In this document: one piece after another, positions 1 through 7,093 of the stretch
Layout: every line of letters starts with the position of its first letter
Position numbering within the stretch: position 1 is the stretch's first letter
Source: JAAYZK01 sp964535025
GTDB taxonomy: Bacteria; Planctomycetota; Phycisphaerae; SM23-33; FEN-1343
Direction of reading: 5' to 3'
DNA length: 14,359 nucleotides
Assembly: GCA_964535025.1 (NCBI GenBank)
Contig: CAZHRW010000242.1
Coordinates: forward strand, 1-14,359
Made by a program: the position numbers and the translations under genes
The notes under the pieces: model-generated
Told to the model about the DNA's origin: nothing
What the model saw: the letters and a program-made list of their open reading frames with translations, nothing else
Databases searched by the model: none

Positions 1-14
1 TTGGTCGTTTTGCC

Positions 15-60
15 GTTTCGGATCTGCCTGCCGGCAGGCAGGCTTGTTTCGGATTTCGAG
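15..60. repeat. Palindrome within a TTTCGGAT-type dispersed repeat
   Basis: Positions 24-41 form a perfect 18-bp palindrome, CTGCCTGCCGGCAGGCAG. It is flanked by two direct copies of GTTTCGGAT (15-23 and 46-54), followed by a TTTCGAGCTTCGTGCTT tail (to about 71). On the minus strand this reads as the GAAGCTCGAAATCCGAAAC style of low-complexity repeat that I recall as common downstream of genes in planctomycete and other environmental genomes. It starts about 20 bases past the stop codon of the VCBS gene at 94. The palindrome is seen directly. Membership of a dispersed family is from memory and needs a genome-wide count. Confidence 0.7.
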
Positions 61-93
61 CTTCGTGCTTGCGATTTTTTCCGGACACCCGTC

Positions 94-2511
94 CTAGCCG
101 CCATCCCCGCCGTCGTCGGCGACGGTCGCCTGCCCGGGGTCCTGGGGGTAGACGATGATGCGGTCGTGGACGAGGAGGATCAGGTCGGTCCGCCCGTCGC
201 CGGTGACGTCGGCCAGGCGGATGGCGCGGGGCTCGGCGCTGGACGAGCGGCTGGAGCCGTACCGCGACTCGCTGGCGATGTCGCCGGGGGTCTCGAAGAT
301 CTTGAAGCGTGAGGCCTCGACGAGGGCGGCCTCGTCGTCGAAGGTGAGCACGGCGATCTCGTTTCGGCCGTGATCGGCGACGACGACGTCGGGCAATCCG
401 TCGGCGTTGACGTCGCCGACGGCCATCGTGCCGTACCGCGTGCCCTTGAGGGTCGGGTCGACCGACGCGACGTTCCGCAGGACCTGCCGGCGTCCGGCGG
501 CGGGGACGACCACGAGCTCCTGCTGCCCGCACAGCAGCAGGCTGCGGTCGGACCGCCCGCCGAAGCGGCCGTGCAGGATCGCCTTGGCCCGCACCGCCGG
601 CACGGGCACCTCGCGGTCGGTGCGGTAGGTGCCGTCGGCGTCGGGGGTCAGGACGACCAGGCGGTGGCGGGCGTCGTCGTAGACGGCGACGGCGGCGTCC
701 TCGTCGCCCCACGGGCAGGCGGTCGCCACCGCCAGGGTCGAGCGGGTCTCGGGCGGCTGGTACTGGTCGACGACCTTCCAGCCGGTGGCGGCGTCGAAGA
801 CGACCGACCGTGCGAACGCGGGCTTGACCACCAGCACCGCCGGGCGGCCGCCGGGGCCCAGCGGGGCGATCGACACGCCCGTCGGCGTCAGGTCGGCCAC
901 GAGGCCCTCGTGCAGGTCATCGCCGGTGACGGGGGCGAACCGGCCGTCCCCGCTGCCCCGCAGCAGCCGCAGGCTGCCGTACTCGGGCAGGATGAGCACG
1001 TTGGTGTGCCCGTCGTGGTCGACGTCGGCGGCCAGGATGGCCCGGGGCCGGTCGGCGATGTCGGTCAGGTCGAGCTCGGGCCCGGCGGCGGCGGCGTCGC
1101 GTCCGACCGAGAGGATCGTCCGCAGGGTGTGCTTGGAGCCGTCGGGGTCCTTGGCGACGTAGATCAGGTCGGTCGTTCCGTCGCCGTCGGCGTCGGCGAG
1201 GGCCATCGCCCGCGGCTCGCCGGCGACCGGCAGGGGCTGGGGATAGCCCAGCCGTCCGTCGCTCCAGCGGCTGATGCCGATGACCTTCTCCTTGAGGCTC
1301 AGCGCCACGACGGCCGCACGGCCGTTGCCGTCGAGGTCGGCGGCGGCGAGGGTGCGCATGTCGGCCAGGCCCGGGAAGCGGACCGGCGGGGTGAGCCCCT
1401 CGGCCTGGCCGGCGCGGAAGAGGACGAACTCGGCGGCGGCCGGGTCGGTGACGATCACGTCCAGCAGGCCGTTGCCGTCGACGTCGGCGGCGATGACGTC
1501 GCGCTTGTCGGCGTCGGTGGACGCCCCGAGCGGATAGCTCATGGCCGGCAGGTCGGCCTCGGCGCCGCCGGCGGTCAGGGCCGAGACAACCACCCGGCCG
1601 CTGGCGCGGTGGACCGCCAGCAGCCACCGGCGGGCCGAATCGTCCAGCGGGGCGACTTCGAGGCTCATCAGGGCGGGGCACTCGAGGTGCACGCGGGGCC
1701 CGAGCCGTCCGGCGGCGGTGCCGAAGCGGACGGCCAGGGGATAGGTCTCGTCGCGGGTGACCTCCAGCAGGTCGGCCCGCCCGTCGGCGTTGAGGTCGTT
1801 GATGAACAGCCCCTGCGAGCGGTCGGCGCCGCCGCCGTGGCGGACGGGACGGCCCATCGTGCCGTCGGTCTTCTGGAGCACGATGAACACCCCGTCGTCG
1901 GCCAGGGCCGCCAGGTCGGCCCGCCCGTCGCCGTTGAGGTCGCCGGCGACGAGGGCGCCGGCGCCGGTCTGGATGTCGGGCGTTTCGAGCTTGACGGCCG
2001 TCGTCCAGACGGGCGCCCGCGGCCCGTCGCCGTCGGTCGTCTCGGACGGCTCATCCTGCAGCACGATCCGCAGGCCGTCTTCGACGGCGAAGGCCAGGTC
2101 GGCCCGCCCGTCGCTGTTGAAATCGTCCACGACGACCGGCCCGGCCGGCAGGGCCAGGTCGTAACTGGCGCGGCGGAACCGCCAGGTGGCCTCGCGGCCG
2201 AACAGGTCGTTGACGTCGTCGTCGCGGATCTCCAGGGGCACGTCGCCGCCGGGCGTGAAGTCGCGCCGCTGCAGCAGGCAGTCGATCCGCGCCTTGTGGT
2301 TGTTCGCGACGACCAGATCGTTGAGCCCGTCGCCGTTGACGTCCGCGACCACCGGGTCGCCGAGACCCCACTCGAACTTGTGGATCTCCATGGGACCGAA
2401 CCCGTAGAACCGGTCCCGGTCGTCCGGCGCCTCGGCGCCGACGGCGGCGGCCGAGCCCGTCACGGCAACGAGCAGCATCACGGCAATGCGGCGGCGGTTT
2501 GCGATTGTCAC
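94..2511 (-). CDS. Secreted VCBS/FG-GAP repeat protein
   Basis: Predicted 805-aa exported protein. The chosen start is GTG at 2511: it has a GAAAGG ribosome site just upstream, it lies about 50 nt past a good promoter, and it places a clean signal peptide at the N-terminus (RRR, then a hydrophobic stretch to about residue 25, cleavage near VGA/EA). The mature part carries ten Asp-rich loops of the FG-GAP/VCBS type, for example DVNGDGLNDL (57-66), DFNSDGRADL (130-139), and later DLNGDGRADL, DVDGNGLLDV, DADGDGTTDL and DVTGDGRTDL near the C-terminus. Such DxNxDGxxDL loops bind calcium in beta-propeller folds of integrin-alpha-like proteins. No enzyme domain is visible. Function is probably extracellular binding or adhesion, which is inference. 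An earlier ATG at 2619 lies upstream of the promoter and is unlikely. Confidence 0.9.
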   Translation of the reverse strand: MTIANRRRIAVMLLVAVTGSAAAVGAEAPDDRDRFYGFGPMEIHKFEWGLGDPVVADVNGDGLNDLVVANNHKARIDCLLQRRDFTPGGDVPLEIRDDDVNDLFGREATWRFRRASYDLALPAGPVVVDDFNSDGRADLAFAVEDGLRIVLQDEPSETTDGDGPRAPVWTTAVKLETPDIQTGAGALVAGDLNGDGRADLAALADDGVFIVLQKTDGTMGRPVRHGGGADRSQGLFINDLNADGRADLLEVTRDETYPLAVRFGTAAGRLGPRVHLECPALMSLEVAPLDDSARRWLLAVHRASGRVVVSALTAGGAEADLPAMSYPLGASTDADKRDVIAADVDGNGLLDVIVTDPAAAEFVLFRAGQAEGLTPPVRFPGLADMRTLAAADLDGNGRAAVVALSLKEKVIGISRWSDGRLGYPQPLPVAGEPRAMALADADGDGTTDLIYVAKDPDGSKHTLRTILSVGRDAAAAGPELDLTDIADRPRAILAADVDHDGHTNVLILPEYGSLRLLRGSGDGRFAPVTGDDLHEGLVADLTPTGVSIAPLGPGGRPAVLVVKPAFARSVVFDAATGWKVVDQYQPPETRSTLAVATACPWGDEDAAVAVYDDARHRLVVLTPDADGTYRTDREVPVPAVRAKAILHGRFGGRSDRSLLLCGQQELVVVPAAGRRQVLRNVASVDPTLKGTRYGTMAVGDVNADGLPDVVVADHGRNEIAVLTFDDEAALVEASRFKIFETPGDIASESRYGSSRSSSAEPRAIRLADVTGDGRTDLILLVHDRIIVYPQDPGQATVADDGGDGG

Positions 2512-2567
2512 GGCGAACCCTTTCGTGGTTGTGCAGACCCGGTGACCCCCGTCGGTCGACTGCGACC

Positions 2568-2596
2568 AGATTATGCGCTTGTGGGGGCGATTGCAA
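2568..2596 (-). promoter_or_regulatory. Sigma70-type promoter for the VCBS gene
   Basis: Reading on the minus strand, TTGCAA (2596-2591) is followed by exactly 17 nt and then TAATCT (2573-2568). Transcription would begin near 2561, giving a leader of about 50 nt before the GTG at 2511. The -35 hexamer is itself palindromic within ATTGCAAT (2590-2597). I did not find an equally good promoter for the divergent protease gene in the same 131-bp gap. Confidence 0.55.
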
Positions 2597-2642
2597 TACC
2601 TTATGCTCACCCGCGGCATCCTGAACAGCAGGGAGGTTTCCT

Positions 2643-3677
2643 ATGACCGTGATGCGTCTTTTCGTCGTGCTCGCACTCGGTGCGCCGGCCGTCGCGTGGG
2701 CCGCCGCCGCCGAGACGATCGAACTGTCCGGGGGCCGGTCGGTGACCGGCGAGGTGCTCAAGGCCGACGGGTCGGCCCTGTACGTCGACCTCGGCGCGAC
2801 GGTGGTGCGGATCCCCGCCGACGACGTCGTCCGGCGCAGCGGCCCGCCGGCGACGCAACCGGCGGGCGAGGTCGCCCCCACGACGGCCAGCCGCCCCGCC
2901 GACGACGGCGCGTGGCGCCCCTATGTCGTCGGCGGCGGCCGCACCGGCACCATCGAGCAGAACGTCCGGCGGATCGGCGAGGCCGTCGTCATGGTCTCCA
3001 CCCCCGCCGGCCTGGGCTCGGGGTTCATCATCACCCGCGAGGGCCACTGCATTACCAACTACCACGTCATCTCCGGCGAGACGAAGATCAAGGTCACCGT
3101 CTACCGACAGACCGACACCGGCTTCGAGCAGACCCACTTCAAGAAGGTCCGGATCCTCGCACTGAACCCCTTCAGCGACCTGGCCCTGCTGAAGATCGAG
3201 GAGGCCGACACGCCGTTCACCTTCGTGCCCCTGGCCGACATGTCCACCGTCGAGACCGGCCAGGAGGTCTTCGCCATCGGCAACCCGCTGGGCCTGACAC
3301 GGACGGTCAGCCAGGGCATCGTCTCGACCACGAACCGCAACTTCGCCGGCCAGCTCTACATCCAGACCACCACCGACATCAACCCCGGCAACTCCGGCGG
3401 CCCGCTGTTCAACCTCCGCGGGGAGGTGATCGGCGTGACGTCGATGGGCTACCTGTTCTTCGGCGGGCTGAACTTCGCCATCCCCGCCGACGTGGTCGCC
3501 CGGTTCGTGGATAACCGCGACGCGTTCGCCTACGACGAAGACAACCCCAACAGCGGCTACCGCTACCTCCAGCCGGACGCCCGGCAGGACCCCGCCGCGC
3601 CGCCCGCCGGCCGCGTGCCGGTCCTGGACGCCGGCGACGACGCCCGCCACGCGTCGAACCAGAAAGGAGCTTCCTGA
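2643..3677 (+). CDS. Secreted trypsin-like serine protease (HtrA/S1C type, no PDZ)
   Basis: Exported endopeptidase of 344 aa. The ATG at 2643 follows GGGAGG by a good spacing. A signal peptide covers about residues 1-20 (AWA/AA cleavage). Residues 24-65 form a small beta-rich segment (GRSVTGEVLKADG, then VVRIPADDVVRRS) often placed ahead of catalytic domains in planctomycete exported proteins. The protease domain spans about 105-290 with the full triad: His141 in TNYHVIS, Asp179 in FSDLALL, and Ser251 in GNSGGP. GSGFIIT and AIGNPLG are further HtrA-type signatures. Unlike DegP/DegS there is no PDZ domain: the protein ends about 55 residues after the catalytic domain in a Pro/Asp-rich tail. 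Its stop overlaps the start of the next gene (TGATG), so the two are probably translated together. It may process or guard envelope proteins, which is inference. Confidence 0.93.
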   Translation: MTVMRLFVVLALGAPAVAWAAAAETIELSGGRSVTGEVLKADGSALYVDLGATVVRIPADDVVRRSGPPATQPAGEVAPTTASRPADDGAWRPYVVGGGRTGTIEQNVRRIGEAVVMVSTPAGLGSGFIITREGHCITNYHVISGETKIKVTVYRQTDTGFEQTHFKKVRILALNPFSDLALLKIEEADTPFTFVPLADMSTVETGQEVFAIGNPLGLTRTVSQGIVSTTNRNFAGQLYIQTTTDINPGNSGGPLFNLRGEVIGVTSMGYLFFGGLNFAIPADVVARFVDNRDAFAYDEDNPNSGYRYLQPDARQDPAAPPAGRVPVLDAGDDARHASNQKGAS

Positions 3678-5605
3678 TGCGACGGATCACCCCTGTCATC
3701 CTGTCGGCCCTGTGCGGCCTGATGCTGCTGACGCCGGCCCGGGCCGAGCTGACCGACCCGGCCATGCTGATGCCCGCCGACGTGACGATCTTCGTGACGG
3801 TCGACATCCCCGCGCTGAAAACGCAGTTCCAGCGCACGCTGTGGGGCCAGCTGCCCGACGCGACGGCGATGCAGCCGTTCGTCCGCTCCGCCCGGGAGGG
3901 GATCGAGGAGGCCATGCGGAAATTCCGGGAGGAGTTCACCGCTGAAACGGGCATCGAGGCGCCCGAGGAGATCCCCTGGCCGCTCGGGCGGGCCGCGATG
4001 GCCATGCGGGTCACCCAGAAGGAGGTGACACGCACGTGGGGCGGGTACTACGGGCCGACCACCCAAGGCATGTACGGCCCCGGCGGCGAGTTCGGCTCCG
4101 CCGACGACCTGCAGTACGACGCCCCGTCGAGCGATGAGAACGTCCATACCTACACCACGACCGTCCCCGTCGTGGCCGGCGTGGCCGTCGTGGACTTCGG
4201 TGCGAACCTCGACCCGCTGCGGGAGCTCGAACGGCGGATCGTCGCCGCGGCGGTCGATGACGGCGCGGTGCAGCGCACGGGCCAGACGTACCGCGGCGCC
4301 GAGATCACCGTCCTGACGACCGAGGACGCCAACGAAAGCCTCGGCAACCAGTTCGCCTACGCCTACAGCGGCACCCTGCTGGTCGTCGGCAACGACCTGG
4401 ACATGGTCCGCCACGTCCTCGGCCGCCTGGACGGCGCGCCGGCGCCGTCGCTGGGCGAGCAGGCCCCCTACCGGGGCATGGTCCACGCCCTGGGCGAGGC
4501 CCAGGTGGTCGGCTTCCTCGACGTGCAGCGGCTGATCGGCGATCTGACCGAACAGGCCCGCGCCGAGGACGGCTCCGAGGTCAACAAGATCCTCCGGGCC
4601 ACGGGCGCCGACGGTCTGCGCTGCGCCGGGTGGGCGGTCGAGGTCGCCCCCAGCCCCGTGATCCAGTGGCGCAGCCGAGCGCGGCTGACCGTGGACGGGC
4701 CGAAGCGCGGGGTGGTCGCGTTGATGGCGCCCCAGACGCGGCCGATCCGCCTGCCGGCGATCGCCACCACGCCGCTCAAGACGATCTTCGTCGCCAACCT
4801 CGAGCCCGCCGAGATCTTCGATCAGGTCAACATGATCGGCACCGCCGTCGGCGGCGCCCCGCTCGGCGTCGCCGTCCAGGGCGCCCTGGCCGCGACCGGC
4901 GGCGGCGGGCGGCCCCCGGTGAGCCTCCGCAACGACACCCCCGCCCGCCTGCACGGGCCGATCGCCATGCGGCTGACCACCGCCGAGCACGAGCCGGACG
5001 CCCCGCCGCAAGACAACTTCCTCGTCTCGATCGCCGCCGACGACACAACCGCCCTCAACGAGGCGATCGGGCGGATTCACGGCACGTTCATGAACATGCC
5101 CGACGTCCGCCGCGAGCTGCTCGGCTCGACGCTGTACCTGTTCGACCCGCAGGACGACGACGTCCCGGGCCTGACCCTCGCCGGCGACGCCCTGCTGATC
5201 GGGTCGGTCAGCGAGCTGGAAGCGGCTATCATGAGCCTCCGCGGCGACGAGCAACGCACGCTCGCCACCGACGCGATGTTCCGCCACGCCCGGCGGTTCT
5301 TGCCCGGCGAGGCCGGGGCCTGGGGCTACACCGACCAGCGGGAAGGCATCGGCCCGATCTGGGATGCGGTCCGCCGCGCGGCGGCCCAGGAGGCCGAGGA
5401 CGACGACGACGAGTACACCTACGAGCCGTTCAACCCGTGGGTGTCCATGGTGGAGGAGTTCGAGGACTACGTCGACTTCGCCCTGCTGCCGGACTTCGAG
5501 CAGGTCAAGCGCTACTTCGGCGCCGAAACGTTCCACCTGGTCGCCACCGACGACGGCTTCGCCGCCGAGTCCGTCATCGTCGCCCCACCGGCCGAGCCGC
5601 AGTAG
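3677..5605 (+). CDS. Secreted protein of unknown function, coupled to the protease
   Basis: 642-aa exported protein that I do not firmly recognise. Its ATG (3677) shares one base with the protease stop, and an AAAGGAG site at 3663-3669 lies inside the protease gene, so translational coupling is likely. The signal peptide is residues 1-23 (LLTPARA/E). The mature N-terminus, MPADVTIFVTVDIPALK followed by TLWGQL, resembles the opening of DUF3352-like secreted proteins, where a PAD motif begins a repeated alpha/beta fold. This is a weak resemblance from memory. There is an acidic run (EAEDDDDEY) about 70 residues before the C-terminus, and the end has the strand pattern FHLVATDDGFAAESVIV. No catalytic motif or transmembrane segment beyond the signal was seen. 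Partnership with the protease, as substrate, regulator or chaperone-like factor, is inferred only from gene order. Confidence 0.88.
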   Translation: MRRITPVILSALCGLMLLTPARAELTDPAMLMPADVTIFVTVDIPALKTQFQRTLWGQLPDATAMQPFVRSAREGIEEAMRKFREEFTAETGIEAPEEIPWPLGRAAMAMRVTQKEVTRTWGGYYGPTTQGMYGPGGEFGSADDLQYDAPSSDENVHTYTTTVPVVAGVAVVDFGANLDPLRELERRIVAAAVDDGAVQRTGQTYRGAEITVLTTEDANESLGNQFAYAYSGTLLVVGNDLDMVRHVLGRLDGAPAPSLGEQAPYRGMVHALGEAQVVGFLDVQRLIGDLTEQARAEDGSEVNKILRATGADGLRCAGWAVEVAPSPVIQWRSRARLTVDGPKRGVVALMAPQTRPIRLPAIATTPLKTIFVANLEPAEIFDQVNMIGTAVGGAPLGVAVQGALAATGGGGRPPVSLRNDTPARLHGPIAMRLTTAEHEPDAPPQDNFLVSIAADDTTALNEAIGRIHGTFMNMPDVRRELLGSTLYLFDPQDDDVPGLTLAGDALLIGSVSELEAAIMSLRGDEQRTLATDAMFRHARRFLPGEAGAWGYTDQREGIGPIWDAVRRAAAQEAEDDDDEYTYEPFNPWVSMVEEFEDYVDFALLPDFEQVKRYFGAETFHLVATDDGFAAESVIVAPPAEPQ

Positions 5606-5678
5606 ACGAGCGGCGGAACTGGCGGCTCTCATCACATTTCCGTGGGTCGGCGGCGCTTCGAACAACCACGGCCAGGAG

Positions 5679-5867
5679 AGCCACAAAGGGCACAAAGAAC
5701 TCAAAGGCAAAAAACGGCAACGGCTTGTGCCACAGAGGCCACGGAAAACACAGAGAGACGAAGGTTCACGTCACGTGTTGCCGTCTCTCTCTGAGCCCTC
5801 TGTGAACTCTGTGGCTTGGCTGTGTCGTTGCTGTTCTTTCCGTTCTATCTTTGTGCCCTTTGTGGCT
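5679..5867. repeat. 189-bp nested inverted repeat with 9-nt period
   Basis: The outer arms 5679-5698 and 5848-5867 are perfect 20-bp inverse complements. The inner arms 5729-5760 and 5782-5815 pair imperfectly, and a middle ACGGCAACG element (5714-5722) faces its near complement CGTTGCTGT (5826-5834). Within each arm the bases run in 9-nt units: GCCACAAAG, GGCACAAAG, AACTCAAAG outside, and GCCACAGAG, GCCACGGAA, AACACAGAG inside. The whole would fold as one long interrupted hairpin in RNA from either strand. It sits between two convergent genes (stops at 5605 and 5940). The rest of 5606-5939 shows no credible gene. Translations such as HKGHKE from this repeat are, I believe, a known source of spurious proteins. 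Confidence 0.85.
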
Positions 5868-5939
5868 ATCCCTGTCGTCAACATCAGCAGCTCCGACCCA
5901 ATCCTCTTGGCGATCGCCCGGTGCGCCGGCGGTCCGGCG

Positions 5940-6968
5940 TCACGCATCGGCGTCAACGCCGGGGGTGAACAGGCCGGCCGGGCCGTCGCCGTCGAGGGCG
6001 TTGGAGTGCTTGTAGATGCGGACCTCCAGGGCGCGGTAGTAGTTGGTGAAGTTGCTCTCGGCGTCGGTGTCGGTGGTGATGAGCCGCTCGAACATGTTCA
6101 TCTTGGCGTCGAGATTGTCCAGGAAGTGCAGGGCCATCGCCTCGGGGATCGCCGGCAGCTTCGGCGAGCCGTACTCGTGCACGCCGTGGTGGCTGAGGAT
6201 GATGTGCTGGAGCAGGTCGAGTGTCTTGGCCGGGAACGGCTCGCCGGTCTCCTCGGCGACCAGGTCGGCCTTCTGCTGGACCCAGATGGCGGCGATGGTG
6301 ATGTGGCCGACGAGCTGGCCGCGGTCGGTGTAACGGAAGGTCAGGTCGCGGGTCAACTCGGCGGTCTTGCCCACATCGTGCAGGAAGGCGCTGGTCAGCA
6401 GCAGGTCGGCGTTGAGCTGGGGATAGAACGGCAGGACCGCCACCGCCAGGCGCATGACGTGCAGCGTGTGCTCCAGCAGGCCGCCGATGTAGGCCTGGTG
6501 CATCTCGATGGCGGCGGGCGACTGCTTGAAGGCGGCCACGAGCGCGTGGTCTTCGAGGACCTTCTTGATCAGCCGTCGCAGGTGGGGGTTCCTGACCTCG
6601 CGGAGGATCTCGACGACCTCGGCCCACATCGCCTCGATGTCGCCGGCCGTGGTGGCCATGAAGTCGGCCAGGTCGACCTTCTCGGCCGCGATCGGCTGGA
6701 GGGCCTCCATGATGAACTGCAGGTTCCCGCGGTAGGTCTCGGTGCGCCCGCGGACCCGCATGAACCCGTCGACGGGAATGGCCTTGTAGATCGCCTCGTT
6801 CGCCTGCCACATGCGGCTCGGCAGCGTGCCGCTCTTGTCCACCAGCGTGCACATGATGTAGTACGCCCCGTTGGCGGTCGTGCGGAGGTCCTTGTCGCGG
6901 ACGAGGAAGACCTCGTCGATCGACTCGTTGGGCGTCAGCGTGTTGATATAGCGTCGTTCGGTGGCCAT
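5940..6968 (-). CDS. 3'-5' exoribonuclease, YhaM family (OB fold + HD domain)
   Basis: 342-aa cytoplasmic protein with the YhaM/CBF1 arrangement, close to the usual length of about 315 aa. Residues 14-92 form an OB-fold nucleic-acid binding domain (FLVRDKDLRTT, then YYIMCTLVDKSG and RGRTETYRGNLQFI). The HD metal-binding phosphohydrolase domain spans about 160-300: His167 in EHTLHVM, His197-Asp198 in FLHDVGK, His222, His260-His261 in SHHG, and Asp284 in FLDNLDAKM. The family degrades RNA, and in some species DNA, from the 3' end with metal ions. The ATG at 6968 has no Shine-Dalgarno but lies 7 nt after a TACAAT -10 box, suggesting leaderless initiation. The C-terminal tail is short and Gly/Asp-rich. 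It is convergent with the protease unit and divergent from the acyltransferase. Confidence 0.92.
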   Translation of the reverse strand: MATERRYINTLTPNESIDEVFLVRDKDLRTTANGAYYIMCTLVDKSGTLPSRMWQANEAIYKAIPVDGFMRVRGRTETYRGNLQFIMEALQPIAAEKVDLADFMATTAGDIEAMWAEVVEILREVRNPHLRRLIKKVLEDHALVAAFKQSPAAIEMHQAYIGGLLEHTLHVMRLAVAVLPFYPQLNADLLLTSAFLHDVGKTAELTRDLTFRYTDRGQLVGHITIAAIWVQQKADLVAEETGEPFPAKTLDLLQHIILSHHGVHEYGSPKLPAIPEAMALHFLDNLDAKMNMFERLITTDTDAESNFTNYYRALEVRIYKHSNALDGDGPAGLFTPGVDADA

Positions 6969-6975
6969 GGGACGG

Positions 6976-7004
6976 ATTGTAACGGCCCGCGGGCGTCATT
7001 GCGA
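6976..7004 (-). promoter_or_regulatory. Promoter placing exoribonuclease start at +1
   Basis: On the minus strand TACAAT (6981-6976) matches five of six consensus -10 bases. A weak TCGCAA (7004-6999) lies 17 nt further up. Only seven bases separate the -10 box from the ATG at 6968, so transcription would begin at or very near the start codon. The -35 is poor and the call rests on the -10 box. Confidence 0.4.
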
Positions 7005-7039
7005 CAGCCCAGTTCGGCAGAAACCTTACCCGTCCGAGC

Positions 7040-7068
7040 TTGCATCACGACGCCGCCGCGAGTATATC
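7040..7068 (+). promoter_or_regulatory. Sigma70-type promoter for the acyltransferase
   Basis: TTGCAT (7040-7045), a 17-nt spacer, and TATATC (7063-7068) form a good promoter. Initiation would fall near 7075, inside the GGAGGT ribosome site (7074-7079), leaving a leader of only about 19 nt to the ATG at 7094. This also argues against starting the protein at the in-frame TTG at 7040. Confidence 0.5.
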
Positions 7069-7093
7069 CGTCCGGAGGTCCGGTTTCGTTTTC

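Noticed and set aside
67..96. Rho-independent terminator for the first VCBS gene
   Set aside because: A small GGAC/GTCC stem past the stop is followed by an A-run, not a T-run, in the direction of transcription.
370..2646. 758-codon open frame on the plus strand, antisense to the first VCBS gene
   Set aside because: Composition is Gly/Asp/Val/Arg-rich low complexity, as expected opposite a very GC-rich gene. The minus frame has a promoter, ribosome site, signal peptide and clear repeats.
3563..5710. 715-codon open frame on the minus strand across the 642-aa secreted protein
   Set aside because: No recognisable domain and a shadow-like composition. It runs through the protease end and into the repeat, while the plus frame has a signal peptide and a coupled start.
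5679..5867. CRISPR array
   Set aside because: The repeats are 9-nt units in inverted arms with no spacers of constant length and no cas genes.
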